Source of the DNA: Nocardia uniformis NBRC 13702
GTDB taxonomy: Bacteria; Actinomycetota; Actinomycetes; Mycobacteriales; Mycobacteriaceae
Assembly (NCBI RefSeq): GCF_001613345.1
Contig: NZ_BDCE01000107.1
Location: 1 to 64,000, forward strand
DNA length: 64,000 nt
Direction: 5' to 3'
Shown here: in pieces, positions 15,057 through 24,171 of the stretch
How positions within the stretch are numbered: the first letter of the stretch is position 1
Layout: each line of letters begins with the position of its first letter
The notes under the pieces: generated by a model
The model's database searches: none
What the model was told of the DNA's origin: nothing
The model's input: the letters and a program-made list of their open reading frames with translations, nothing else
Program-made: the position numbers and the translations under genes

Positions 15057-16346
15057 TCAGTGGAACTGGCCCTCTTCGGTCGAGCCCTTCAGCGCAGCGG
15101 TGCTGGTGTTGGGGTCAACGGTGGTGGCGATGGTGTCGAAGTAGCCGGCGCCGACCTCACGCTGGTGCTTGACGGCGGTGAAGCCACGCTCGGCGGCGGC
15201 CTTGAACTCGCGCTCCTGCAGGTCGACGAAGGCGGTCATGCCCTCGCGGGCGTAGCCGTGCGCCAGGTCGAACATGCCGTAGTTGAGCGAGTGGAAGCCG
15301 GCCAGGGTGATGAACTGGAACTTGAAGCCCATCGCGCCGAGCTCACGCTGGAACTTCGCGATGGTCGCGTCGTCCAGGTGCGCCTTCCAGTTGAACGAAG
15401 GCGAGCAGTTGTAGGCCAGCAGCTGGTCCGGGAACTCGCTGCGGACGGCCTCGGCGAACTTGCGCGCGACCTCGAGGTCCGGCACGCCGGTCTCCATCCA
15501 GATGAGGTCGGAGTACGGGGCGTAGGCCTTGGCACGCGCGATGCAGGGCTCGATGCCGTTCTTCACGCCGAAGAAGCCCTCGGCGGTACGGGTGCCGTCC
15601 AGGAACTCGCGGTCGCGCTCGTCCACATCGGAGGTGATCAGGGTGGCGGCCTCGGCGTCGGTGCGCGCGATGATGACCGACGGGACACCGGCGACGTCGG
15701 CCGCGAGGCGAGCCGAGGTCAGGGTGCGGATGTGCTGCTGGGTCGGGATCAGCACCTTGCCACCGAGGTGGCCGCACTTCTTCTCCGAGGCGAGCTGGTC
15801 TTCCCAGTGCACGCCCGCGGCGCCGGCCGCGATCATGGCCTTCTGCAGCTCGTAGGCGTTCAGGGCGCCACCGAAACCGGCTTCGGCGTCGGCGACGATC
15901 GGGGCCAGCCAGTTGGCGACGGAGGTGTCACCCTCGACCTTGGCGATCTCGTCGGCGCGCAGCAGCGCGTTGTTGATGCGGCGAACCACGGACGGAACCG
16001 AGTTGGCCGGGTACAGCGACTGGTCCGGGTAGGTGTGGCCGGAGAGGTTCGCATCACCGGCGACCTGCCAACCGGACAGGTAGATGGCCTTCAGACCCGC
16101 GCGGACCTGCTGCACGGCCTGGTTGCCGGTGAGGGCGCCCAGGGAGTTGATGTAGTCCTCGTTGTTGACGAGATCCCACAGGATCTCGGCACCACGACGC
16201 GCGAGGGTGTGCTCCTCGACGACGTTGCCCTGCAGCTTCACAACCTGCTCGGCGGTGTAGCTGCGGGTGATGCCCTTCCAGCGCGGGTTGGTGTCCCAGT
16301 CGTTCTGGATCTCCGCGGCGGTCTTCGGGGTGCCGACAGTCGACAT
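15057..16346 (-). CDS. aceA: Isocitrate lyase
   Basis: The 429-residue enzyme cleaves isocitrate to glyoxylate and succinate, the first step of the glyoxylate bypass used on acetate and fatty acids. The catalytic signature KKCGHLGGK is present near residue 190, with LQKAMIAAGAAGVHWEDQ before it and NCSPSFNWKAHL later, and the length matches the short actinobacterial Icl1 type. The ATG at 16346 follows AGGAAGTGGAGTCACAG; the frame beyond it to 16475 is upstream DNA. Repeated TTTGC/GCAAA motifs upstream fit control by RamB, whose gene is at 42235. Malate synthase is not in the window. Confidence 0.97.
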   Translation of the reverse strand: MSTVGTPKTAAEIQNDWDTNPRWKGITRSYTAEQVVKLQGNVVEEHTLARRGAEILWDLVNNEDYINSLGALTGNQAVQQVRAGLKAIYLSGWQVAGDANLSGHTYPDQSLYPANSVPSVVRRINNALLRADEIAKVEGDTSVANWLAPIVADAEAGFGGALNAYELQKAMIAAGAAGVHWEDQLASEKKCGHLGGKVLIPTQQHIRTLTSARLAADVAGVPSVIIARTDAEAATLITSDVDERDREFLDGTRTAEGFFGVKNGIEPCIARAKAYAPYSDLIWMETGVPDLEVARKFAEAVRSEFPDQLLAYNCSPSFNWKAHLDDATIAKFQRELGAMGFKFQFITLAGFHSLNYGMFDLAHGYAREGMTAFVDLQEREFKAAAERGFTAVKHQREVGAGYFDTIATTVDPNTSTAALKGSTEEGQFH

Positions 16347-16422
16347 CTGTGACTCCACTTCCTGATTCGGTCTCGGGTGCCCCGGTGGTTCGAACGCTCG
16401 CGATGTTCGAACTCTGCTGGAG

Positions 16423-16557
16423 CGGCAATTTGCAGGCTTGCAAGGTCTGCTGTGGTTACTTCCACACGATGGCACAGGAAAAAATCGCCGTCTACCTGTT
16501 GCTAATGCGAATCTCAGCTAGCTTCCGATCACAGTTTGCTAACTCTGCAAAATTTGC
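16423..16557 (-). promoter_or_regulatory. Candidate RamB-binding region upstream of aceA
   Basis: The aceA upstream region carries clustered TTTGC/GCAAA elements: CAATTTGCAGGCTTGCAAGG at 16426-16443 and CAGTTTGCTAACTCTGCAA followed by AATTTGCG at 16532-16557. RamB sites in Corynebacterium and Mycobacterium contain AACTTTGCAAA-like cores. The match is by core only. The 16558-16792 remainder, shared with the divergent lipase gene, shows no gene. Confidence 0.45.
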
Positions 16558-16792
16558 GTGCGAATTGCCCGAGGGGAACCTACTTGCCAGTAGCGCTGAC
16601 CTCGCGTTTTGCATAACGCTCGTACTGTTTGGGTGATCGCAGCCACCGCGAGCCGACACACCAGACCGGCCGACAGTGTGAGGACCTTCACAGGTGAAAA
16701 CGATCGTCAGGGCTGTGGGGGCGGCCACCTTTTCGAGCGGCGAGGCCCAGCCCTAGGGTGGTCACACGTCCGACTGCGTGATGGAGGTTCCT

Positions 16793-17947
16793 GTGCGGAG
16801 ACAGTGGATTGTCACCATGGTATCGACCGTGACTTCGGTCGCGTGCCTGGTGGGGGCACCAATCGCGATAGCCGCACCCGATCCTGGCGATATCGCCGTC
16901 GGCACCGTCACCGCCGTCGAACCGCTCGCGCCGGAAGCCGTCCTGCCGGGCTCGGAAAATTCCCAGCGGATCCTGTACCGCAGCACCACCGCCCGCGACG
17001 AGCCGACGATTACCAGTGCGGCCGTGTACTTCCCGCCCGGCGACGCACCCGCGGGCGGCTGGCCGGTGATCGCGTGGGCGCACGGCACCATCGGACTCGG
17101 CGACCAGAGCGCGTACAGCATCGCCGGACCCGGTGCCCGTGAACGGGACTGGGCCTACCTCGGGACCTGGCTGAAGCAGGGCTATGCCATTGTGGCCGCC
17201 GATTACGCCGGCCTCGGCACTCCGGGCGATCACCCGTATCTGAATGGAAAGGTCGAGGCGCACAATGTGGTGGACGCCGTAAAGGCCGCGACCAGGCAGT
17301 ATTCCTCGCTGGCCAAGAAGTGGGCGGTGGTCGGCCAGTCCCAGGGCGGCGGGGCGGCGGTCACCACCGCGCGCTACGCCACCGAATTCGGTGGACCGGA
17401 ACTCGATTATCGCGGTGCGGTCGGCACCGGCGTACCCGCGTATATCGAACACATTCTGTTGCCGCTCGGCCCGCATATGCCGCCGATCAAACTCGGCGCG
17501 CACACCACGGCATACGTCCTGTACATCCTCAATGGCTTGCGAACCACCTTCCCCGAGCTGAATATCGAGTCATATCTGAATGATTCGGGCCGTGATTGGC
17601 TGGCCCGCGCCAATACCTCCACGCTGGAACCGTTCGGCGACGAGTTGACGGCGAGCGGTGTGGTGCTCGGCGACCTGTTCGCGCGACCGCTGGCACAGAT
17701 CCCGAACCTCCCCACCCTGCTCGCCGGCTACATGGGCATGCCCGAATCCGGCTACGACAAGCCGGTTTTCCTCGGCCACGGACTCCAGGACACCGATGTA
17801 CTCACCCCACTGACGCTGACCTTCGCCGCGAAAATGCAGGCCACCGGCCAACCGGTGACGCTGCGGACCTACCCGACCGATCACAGCGGGGCGGTCAATG
17901 CGTCGCTGGTCGACTCGGTCCCATTCGTGCGCGACCTCTTCGACTGA
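16793..17947 (+). CDS. Secreted lipase of the secretory lipase (PF03583-like) family
   Basis: The 384-residue precursor begins with a signal peptide (RRQWIVTMVSTVTSVACLVG, cleavage near IAIAA|PDP). The alpha/beta-hydrolase core has the oxyanion region VIAWAHGTIG, the nucleophile elbow WAVVGQSQGGGAA, and a late Asp/His (VFLGHGLQDTDVL; TDHSG). This layout fits the actinobacterial/fungal secretory lipases that hydrolyse acylglycerols. GTG 16793 is chosen because GGAGG lies five bases upstream; a frame ATG at 16778 lies before that site. It is divergent from aceA. Substrate is not readable. Confidence 0.85.
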   Translation: MRRQWIVTMVSTVTSVACLVGAPIAIAAPDPGDIAVGTVTAVEPLAPEAVLPGSENSQRILYRSTTARDEPTITSAAVYFPPGDAPAGGWPVIAWAHGTIGLGDQSAYSIAGPGARERDWAYLGTWLKQGYAIVAADYAGLGTPGDHPYLNGKVEAHNVVDAVKAATRQYSSLAKKWAVVGQSQGGGAAVTTARYATEFGGPELDYRGAVGTGVPAYIEHILLPLGPHMPPIKLGAHTTAYVLYILNGLRTTFPELNIESYLNDSGRDWLARANTSTLEPFGDELTASGVVLGDLFARPLAQIPNLPTLLAGYMGMPESGYDKPVFLGHGLQDTDVLTPLTLTFAAKMQATGQPVTLRTYPTDHSGAVNASLVDSVPFVRDLFD

Positions 17948-17963
17948 GCCGAGCGGCCGGCGT

Positions 17964-18203
17964 TCAGCCCGGTAGCCCGGTACCCGTGGTCATTCCGCAG
18001 AACGGCTCGCACTTCGCCGTGACCTGCACGGCCTGCGAGGTCGCCGGGAACGGTTCGGTCGAGCTGGTGTCGCCGCACTTGGTGACGACGAGCAGCATGA
18101 TCACGATGGCGAATCCCAGGACGGCGATGAGCAATCCGGCGAACCAGGCCGCATTCGTCCGTGGCAGCGGCAGGATTATCGGCCCGAATCCCATCAGCAT
18201 CAT
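17964..18203 (-). CDS. Small membrane protein with Cys-containing C-terminus
   Basis: The 79-residue protein has one strong membrane helix (AWFAGLLIAVLGFAIVIMLL, about residues 19-38) and then a Thr/Ser/Pro tail with three Cys (TKCGD, AKCEPFCGM) that probably faces outward. The start ATG overlaps the stop of the upstream gene (ATGA at 18200-18203), so the two are coupled. No family is recognised. The pair stands divergent to the large STAND regulator at 18827. Confidence 0.6.
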   Translation of the reverse strand: MMLMGFGPIILPLPRTNAAWFAGLLIAVLGFAIVIMLLVVTKCGDTSSTEPFPATSQAVQVTAKCEPFCGMTTGTGLPG

Positions 18204-18604
18204 CGGCTGACCTCGTTTCGCGAGGTGGTGTGGTGGCAGAACCGCGCGGCACCTCCGGATTCGCCGGAATCCGGCCGGGATCGGTTCGGCCGCAGGGAAT
18301 CCGATTCCTGCCCGCTGGTGCGCAGAGCCAGGAGGCACATGGCGTCGGTAATGGTGAGGCCCAGGACACCGGCGTGTAGCGACGCGATCTCATTGTCGAA
18401 TTCGCCGTCCGGCCGCAGCAATCCGATCAGGATCATCTCGGCCAGCACCACCCCGGCGATCGCCTGCTCCCGGGTCAGCCGGAGGGCGGTCGGCAGATAG
18501 GACAGCACCCACTTGCCGCGGTGCGGTTCGGGCACGTCGATACGGAATGCGGCCTCGTGAGCCACATCGCTGGTGATCAGCCAATCCGAAGCGATAATCG
18601 CCAT
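18200..18604 (-). CDS. Conserved hypothetical protein (SYLPxxLxxxQA-type)
   Basis: The 134-residue soluble protein starts MAIIASDWLITSDVAHEAAF. Its middle, WVLSYLPTALRLTREQAIAG followed by VVLAEMILIG, has the pattern 'W.lSyLP...LtR.QAi....LAE' that I associate with small uncharacterised Nocardia/Mycobacterium proteins; function unknown. AAAGGA precedes the ATG. The last 30 residues are Ser/Arg/Pro-rich and probably disordered. It is coupled to the 17964 gene and divergent from the STAND regulator, which may control both. Confidence 0.65.
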   Translation of the reverse strand: MAIIASDWLITSDVAHEAAFRIDVPEPHRGKWVLSYLPTALRLTREQAIAGVVLAEMILIGLLRPDGEFDNEIASLHAGVLGLTITDAMCLLALRTSGQESDSLRPNRSRPDSGESGGAARFCHHTTSRNEVSR

Positions 18605-18826
18605 TGATTCATCCTTTGCTCGTACTCGGACCTGTCCCCGATCCGGCCTGAGATCTTCAGATGAACCAATGGTCGCGAAACGACCGCGCGCGTTGAATCT
18701 CAGCCATTCGGCAAATTTCTTGGCAGACCGCATGCCCTTGACCAGGGGAAATTTCAGCGGTACCAAGGAAATATTCACAACGGCCGGAGCGGTTTCCGCG
18801 TCAGCGGCCACCTGGGGAGGCACGCC

Positions 18827-21460
18827 GTGTCACAGAACGGTGAAACCGACGACTACGGCGCGGAAACGCGAAAACGTCTGCGCCGCATTCTACTGGGGAC
18901 CGGACTGGCCGAACACGAACTGGTGGAACCGCTGGCGGTGGAGTTGCAGCGCCACGGCTGTCGCCCGCGCAAAGCGTGGCGGCTGGCCAATGGGTTCACC
19001 CTGGATGTGGCTGCGGGCGAATACAACCGGGCCAATGGCGACGAGCGAGCCGCCATGACATCGGCGCGGATCTCGGAATTCGAATCCTGGCCGCGCACCC
19101 GCGGCAATGGTCGCGACCGTCCGCGGCCGACCGTGGATACGCTCAAAGTCCTCGCCACCATCTACCGCGCCAGCTGGGATCAGTTGCTGGACAGCGCGGA
19201 TCTGACGAAGATGCCCGCCCGCGACCTGGCCGCGTACCGGGCCGCGGTGGCGCGCCGCTGCACCGCGTCCCCCGTGGTCGAGGGACGCGGATTACCCTGG
19301 GAAATAGCACCTTTCATCGGCCGTCACGACCAGCGGGTGGAATTGCATCGACGGGTGTCGGAGCATCTGAGCGGCCACCGGCCAGCGGTGCACGTCGTCA
19401 GCGGCCTCGCCGGGGTCGGAAAGACGGCATTGGCCCGGTATCTGGTCGGCGAGTACGGGACCAGCCGCTATGACGGCTTCATCTGGGAGGACCTGCGCGG
19501 CCATTCCGACGGGCGTACGCCGCGCACCCCCGCGGGCGTGCTGGAGCAGTTGCTGCTGCGGATCGGGGTGCCACCGGAAACCATCGAGAACGATGCCGGC
19601 CGCCGCGCCGACCGCTGGCGCACGGAAATGCGCGACCGGCGCATGCTCATAGTTTTCGACAATGCGTTGGACAGCAAGCAGGTTCGGGAGTTGCTGCCGC
19701 ACGCACCCGGCTGCTTCGTCCTGATCACCAGCCGCCACAAACTCACCGGGCTGGCGGGCGCGGCGCCGATGCAACTCGATGCCATGACGACCGCCGAGGC
19801 GGAGGAACTACTGGTCAAGCTCAGCCACCTGCCACCCGGCTACGACGTGGGCGCGGTACGCCGAATTCTCGAGACGGCCGGTCGGTTGCCGTTGGCGATT
19901 CGCCTGGTCGCCGGGCAGATCGCGCATTACGGGCCGGATATGCTCGCCGCCGCCGATCGGGATTTCCAGCAGCTGATCGATCGGGTGCAGCACGCGCCGA
20001 TCGGGACGCCATCGGAGGAGTCGCTGGCCGCGCCCATTCTCGACTTCTTCTCGGCGGAGGGGGAATCGCTGGGCGCCGCGTTCGAGTTGTCCTATCAGCG
20101 GCTGTCGGAGCCCGAATTACGCCGGGCAGTAAGGCTTCTCGGCCTCTTCCCCGGCTCGGAGATCACCGCCGAGACCTTGGCCCCCATGGCCGCTGTGACA
20201 CCACTGGCCGCCAATGCCCTGATTCGCCGCATTTTCGAGGTCGGATTGCTGGATCCGGCGGTGAACGGGCCGTTCGGACAGCGGTATCGCATTCACGATG
20301 TGACCCGACTGTTCGCGCGCAAGCAGGCCGATCAGGAGGATCTGCCGAGCGAGCGGGCAGCGGCCATAGCCCGGCTGGTGCGCTTCTGCCTGACGATCGC
20401 GCGGCGGGTGGGCGCGCCACGGCCGTTCGACCTGGCGGGGAGTTTTCCGAATATGCCGGTCCCGGACCCGTCCGGAACGACCGAGCGGGCACGGGAATGG
20501 TTGACGCAGGAACGGGAGGTGCTGCTCGGCTGTATCCGGGTGGCGGGTTCCGGACCGGATACCGGTGAACTCGCCCGGCTCCTGGCCTCCCACCTCTCGG
20601 AGCTGGGTCACTGGTCGGACGCCCGGTGGTTATTCGTCCGCGGCCTCGATATCGCCCGCGGAATCGGTGATGCGACAGCGGAATGCGATGTGCTGTACGG
20701 CCTGGGTACGGTGCACCGGCTGGCATGCGACTACGAGACCGCCTCCAAATGCTTCGAAGAGGCGCACGGCATCGCCACCCGCACCGACGATCAATTGCGA
20801 ATGGCGTCGGCCCTGTGGGGGTATGCCGAAGTGACCCGGCACATCGGCGATTACGGCTCGGCCCGGGACGCCTATGTCGATGTGCTCGGCATTGCCCGCA
20901 AGTTGCAGAATCTGAAGTTCGAGGGCGATTCGCTTCGCGGGCTGGGTCATATCGAGCGTATGGGGGGCGATCCGGCGACCGCGCGGCACTACTACGAGGC
21001 GGCTCTCGATATCGCCGAACAGATCGGCGACCGCTACAGTCTGGGCTGGTCGCTGTGGGGGCTCGCCAATATCACCCGCATGTCGGGCGACTTCACCGCC
21101 GCCCGTGCGCAATTCGAGGAATCCCGGGCCATGGGAACCGAACTCGGGGACCCACTGCTGCAGGTGGATGCGCTCCGCGGTCTCGGCCATATAGCGCGTG
21201 ATTTGGGCGATCTCGATGCGGCACAAGGCGATTACTCCGATTCGCTGGATGTCGCCCGCCGCAATGGGGACCCGCACGGGGAGGCCGACGCCTGGCGGGC
21301 CCTGGCCGGTATCGCCGCCACCTCGGGTAGGCGCCACCGCCCTCGCGCCTGTGAGTTTCTGCGAAAGTCATTGGTGCTCTACGAGAGTATGGGCGTAAAG
21401 GGCCTGGCCGAGCAGGTGCGAATCGAGATGGAGCGGCTCGACTGCGACAGTTGGGAATGA
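18827..21460 (+). CDS. STAND (NB-ARC-type) ATPase with TPR repeats, AfsR/SARP-like regulator without a SARP domain
   Basis: The 877-residue protein has three parts. Residues 1-150 form a helix-turn-helix-like region (MTSARISEFESW, TVDTLKVLATIY) as in XRE-type domains of such proteins. Residues about 185-480 hold an NB-ARC ATPase with Walker A SGLAGVGKTALARY, Walker B RRMLIVFDNALD, the sensor RNBS/GxP region ETAGRLPLAIRLVAG and a winged-helix part. Residues 590-870 contain about six TPR units, each of the form 'A...y..aL.iA...gd'. STAND proteins act as ATP-driven switches in regulation or defence. GTG 18827 is preceded by GGGGAGG. The ligand is unknown. Confidence 0.85.
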   Translation: MSQNGETDDYGAETRKRLRRILLGTGLAEHELVEPLAVELQRHGCRPRKAWRLANGFTLDVAAGEYNRANGDERAAMTSARISEFESWPRTRGNGRDRPRPTVDTLKVLATIYRASWDQLLDSADLTKMPARDLAAYRAAVARRCTASPVVEGRGLPWEIAPFIGRHDQRVELHRRVSEHLSGHRPAVHVVSGLAGVGKTALARYLVGEYGTSRYDGFIWEDLRGHSDGRTPRTPAGVLEQLLLRIGVPPETIENDAGRRADRWRTEMRDRRMLIVFDNALDSKQVRELLPHAPGCFVLITSRHKLTGLAGAAPMQLDAMTTAEAEELLVKLSHLPPGYDVGAVRRILETAGRLPLAIRLVAGQIAHYGPDMLAAADRDFQQLIDRVQHAPIGTPSEESLAAPILDFFSAEGESLGAAFELSYQRLSEPELRRAVRLLGLFPGSEITAETLAPMAAVTPLAANALIRRIFEVGLLDPAVNGPFGQRYRIHDVTRLFARKQADQEDLPSERAAAIARLVRFCLTIARRVGAPRPFDLAGSFPNMPVPDPSGTTERAREWLTQEREVLLGCIRVAGSGPDTGELARLLASHLSELGHWSDARWLFVRGLDIARGIGDATAECDVLYGLGTVHRLACDYETASKCFEEAHGIATRTDDQLRMASALWGYAEVTRHIGDYGSARDAYVDVLGIARKLQNLKFEGDSLRGLGHIERMGGDPATARHYYEAALDIAEQIGDRYSLGWSLWGLANITRMSGDFTAARAQFEESRAMGTELGDPLLQVDALRGLGHIARDLGDLDAAQGDYSDSLDVARRNGDPHGEADAWRALAGIAATSGRRHRPRACEFLRKSLVLYESMGVKGLAEQVRIEMERLDCDSWE

Positions 21461-21466
21461 GCGGCG

Positions 21467-22300
21467 TCAGCTGCCCCGATAGGTGGAGTACGCGAAGGGC
21501 GAGAGCAGGATCGGTACGTGGTAGTGCCGTGTCTCGGTAATGGTGAAGGCCACCGTCACCTCCGGGTAGAAGCTCTCCACGCCCTGCTTCTCGAAGTACT
21601 CCCCCGTCTCGAACCGCAGCCGGTACAGCCCGGCCGTCAATTCCCCGCCGAGGTCGCTGATCCGCCCGTCCGCATCGGTTACCGCCGAGGCCAATTCACC
21701 TCCCTCGGCGTCGAACAGTGTGACGGACACATCGACGGCGGGCGTGCCGCGCACCGCATCCAGGACATGGGTACTCAGGGTGCTCACCGCATCAGTCTTC
21801 ACCAGGTGCCCCAGTCGAAGGTGATTGATCTCGGCGAGTTGCTCCCGCACGATGCGGCGTTCGGTGGCGGGGTCATTGCCGAGACGCTCGGTGAGGATCT
21901 CCAGCAGTTCGGCGGGGGTGCGGCCGCTGGCGCGCACCAGATAGACGTGCCCGAATTTCTCCTCGTAGGCGCGATTGCCATCGGCGATGGCGGTGCGAAC
22001 CTCGTCATCGGCGCTGGTCATACCCGCCTGTTCGCGAGCCGAGGCGGCATTGTCGGGGCGGTCGCCGATGCGCGGGTGCCCGGTGAGCGCGCGGTCGATC
22101 TCCTCCTCCGGCAGTTCCGCCAGGACGTCGACGGCCGCGACGAACAGTGCGTCGATACTCGGGTAGGGCCGCCGCGCCGCTACCCCTCGGGCCCATGCGG
22201 GGGACGAGCAGCATGTCAGCAACAGTTCCACCGCCGCCTCATCGTCGAGGGCGGCGAATTCGTCGAGGGTGATCGCGTTATCGGTCATTGCCTCCAGCAT
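21467..22300 (-). CDS. Bifunctional OHCU decarboxylase / 5-hydroxyisourate hydrolase fusion
   Basis: The 277-residue fusion catalyses the two steps after urate oxidase in purine breakdown. Residues 1-165 are OHCU decarboxylase (UraD), with the catalytic LTGHPRIGDRPDNAASAREQAG and the closing NHLRLGHLVK. Residues 170-277 are HIU hydrolase, a transthyretin-like protein, with STHVLDAVRGTPA, DADGRISDL and the diagnostic C-terminal YRGS. The order is opposite to that of the chemistry (HIU hydrolysis comes first). ATG 22300 or 22288 could be the start; GGAGG lies too close to the second. The gene is divergent from the MobA-like/XdhC pair. Confidence 0.93.
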   Translation of the reverse strand: MLEAMTDNAITLDEFAALDDEAAVELLLTCCSSPAWARGVAARRPYPSIDALFVAAVDVLAELPEEEIDRALTGHPRIGDRPDNAASAREQAGMTSADDEVRTAIADGNRAYEEKFGHVYLVRASGRTPAELLEILTERLGNDPATERRIVREQLAEINHLRLGHLVKTDAVSTLSTHVLDAVRGTPAVDVSVTLFDAEGGELASAVTDADGRISDLGGELTAGLYRLRFETGEYFEKQGVESFYPEVTVAFTITETRHYHVPILLSPFAYSTYRGS

Positions 22301-22366
22301 CGACGATGATCATCCGGGCCGCCACTCGGGCAGCGCGCATCGCCGTACCGCGTTACCGTCTGCGGC

Positions 22367-23140
22367 ATGACTCTGCGCGGATGCGACGGCATCCTGCTGG
22401 CAGCCGGTGCGGGTACCCGCTACGGCCATCCGAAAGTGCTGGCCGAAGGCGGAGACTGGCTGCGCTCGGCGGTTGGCGCGCTGCGCGACGGGGGGTGCGA
22501 GCGCGTGTACGTGGTGCTCGGCGCAACCGGGCCCGCCTATCGCCGCACTCCGGATTCCGACTCCGAATCGGCATCCGGCACCGGCCCCGAATGGCAGGTG
22601 TCGCAAACTCACAGCATTCTTATTCCCGCTGGTGTGCAACCGGTCTGGGCATCGGACTGGAAAACCGGAATGGGCGCCTCACTGCGTGCGGGGCTCGCCG
22701 CTGTCATCGGCGGACCGGCCATTCGTCGTGGGCGGGTTGCGGCAGACGGCATCGACGCGAGCCAGGGTTTACCGAAAAACCGGCCCCCTTCATGCGAATC
22801 AGCTATGACAGGCGGGAAGGGCGGGCTGCCGGAGTTCGTGGCGATCATGCCGGTGGATACGCCGGATGTGGATGCGCGGGTCGTGGCGCGCGTCTTGGCG
22901 GCGGCCCGCGAGACCGAAAGCGGTTTGGCACGGGCATTTTTCGACGATAAGCCCGGACATCCGGTGATGTTCGGACGGCAGCATTGGGCCGGGGTCTACG
23001 CGCATTTATCCGGAATGGAGGGAGCGGTCTCTTATTTGCGCGGACGAGCGGATATGGTGTGCGTCACGTGTGACGATGTGGCGACGGGGCAGGACCACGA
23101 CTATCCCCGGCACTCGCACACGCCGAGTGGGAGCAAGTGA
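22367..23140 (+). CDS. MobA-like nucleotidyltransferase (molybdenum cofactor maturation type)
   Basis: The 257-residue protein opens with the NTP-binding signature GILLAAGAGTRYGHPKVLAE of the MobA/MocA/GlmU superfamily. Metal-binding and substrate regions are in DWKTGMGASLRAGLAAV and AIMPVDTPDVD, and FFDDKPGHPVMFGRQHW matches MocA-like CMP transferases. Position before XdhC and opposite a ureide enzyme suggests maturation of the molybdopterin cofactor of xanthine dehydrogenase. An insertion of about 35 residues after position 120 (GPAIRRGRVAADG...) is unusual. Its stop overlaps the next start (TGATG). Confidence 0.8.
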   Translation: MTLRGCDGILLAAGAGTRYGHPKVLAEGGDWLRSAVGALRDGGCERVYVVLGATGPAYRRTPDSDSESASGTGPEWQVSQTHSILIPAGVQPVWASDWKTGMGASLRAGLAAVIGGPAIRRGRVAADGIDASQGLPKNRPPSCESAMTGGKGGLPEFVAIMPVDTPDVDARVVARVLAAARETESGLARAFFDDKPGHPVMFGRQHWAGVYAHLSGMEGAVSYLRGRADMVCVTCDDVATGQDHDYPRHSHTPSGSK

Positions 23141-24153
23141 TGCGGGATATCGTCGACGATCTATTGCGGGTGTGGCACAGCGGCCGCATCGCCGGACTGG
23201 CCACCCTGGTGCGCACCATGGGATCGACCCCATTGCCGATCGGTTCGGCCATGATGGTGGATGCCGAGGGACGAGCGTTCGGGTCGGTGTCGGCGGGTGG
23301 TGCCGAGGCGGCCGTGTACGACGCGGCAGCCGCGTCGGCGCAGACCGGTCGGCGCGCCATGCACCGCTTCGGACCGGATACCGGGCAGGGTGTCGGCACC
23401 ATCGATGTCTTCACGGAACCGTTCTCGCGCAGCACTTTTCCCGAATTCCCGGCGGTCGCGGCGGATATCAAGCAGCAGCGGCAGGTCACCGTATTCACCG
23501 TGGTGTGGAATTCGGACCCGGATGTGATCGGCCAGCATCTGGTCACCGATCGCAAGCACGGCACCGAACTGGTTTCGCTGCCGGATTCCGATATCTTCGT
23601 CTCGTCGTTCGTCCGACCACCGCGCCTGATCATTGTGGGGGCCAACGCTTTCGCCTCCGCTCTCGCGATCCAAGCCCGCCTCATCGACTACCGCGTCACC
23701 GTCTGTGACGCCCGCCCGAGCTTCGCCAGTCCCGAGGCGTACCCGGGCTGCGAAGTGGTCGCCGACTGGCCGCACCGCTACCTCAATGTGCAATCGTCGG
23801 CAGGTGAGATCGACCGCAGCACAGCGATAGTCGTGCTGTCCCACGACGCCCAGTTCGAAATCCCGCTCCTCACGGTCGCGCTCCGACTACCCGAACTCGG
23901 ATATCTGGCGGCGCTGGGTTCGCGGGTCACCCACTCCCGCCGCCTCGAAGCCCTCCAGGCGGGCGGTTTCGACGATGCCACCCTCTCCCGCCTGCATGCC
24001 CCCGCCGGCCTCGATCTCGGCGGCCGCACTCCCGCCGAAACGGCCCTCGCCATTACCGCCGAACTCCTGGCCGCCCGCACCAGCACGTCCGCGGAACCCC
24101 TCTCCTCCCGCACGGGGCCCATTCACCCCGCCTCGGTGCCCGTAGCCCGCTGA
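23140..24153 (+). CDS. XdhC/CoxI family protein
   Basis: The 337-residue protein has the N-terminal XdhC/CoxI domain (VRTMGSTPLPIGSAMMVDAE, FGSVSAGGAEAAVYDAA) and a C-terminal Rossmann domain (PPRLIIVGANAFASALAIQA, VVLSHDAQFEIPLL, YLAALGSRVTHSRRLEAL). XdhC proteins insert the sulfurated molybdenum cofactor into xanthine dehydrogenase. The usual 'GC' in the first motif is replaced by SAGGAE. ATG 23140 overlaps the MobA-like stop; GTG 23137 is an alternative, with GGGAG upstream. The dehydrogenase subunits are not in the window. Confidence 0.85.
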   Translation: MRDIVDDLLRVWHSGRIAGLATLVRTMGSTPLPIGSAMMVDAEGRAFGSVSAGGAEAAVYDAAAASAQTGRRAMHRFGPDTGQGVGTIDVFTEPFSRSTFPEFPAVAADIKQQRQVTVFTVVWNSDPDVIGQHLVTDRKHGTELVSLPDSDIFVSSFVRPPRLIIVGANAFASALAIQARLIDYRVTVCDARPSFASPEAYPGCEVVADWPHRYLNVQSSAGEIDRSTAIVVLSHDAQFEIPLLTVALRLPELGYLAALGSRVTHSRRLEALQAGGFDDATLSRLHAPAGLDLGGRTPAETALAITAELLAARTSTSAEPLSSRTGPIHPASVPVAR

Positions 24154-24171
24154 AGCGTTTACGACGAGATC

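Noticed and set aside
15003..16352. A 449-codon frame antisense to aceA
   Set aside because: Translation is Val/Gly/Leu-rich and mirrors the codon bias of isocitrate lyase; the aceA motifs are decisive.
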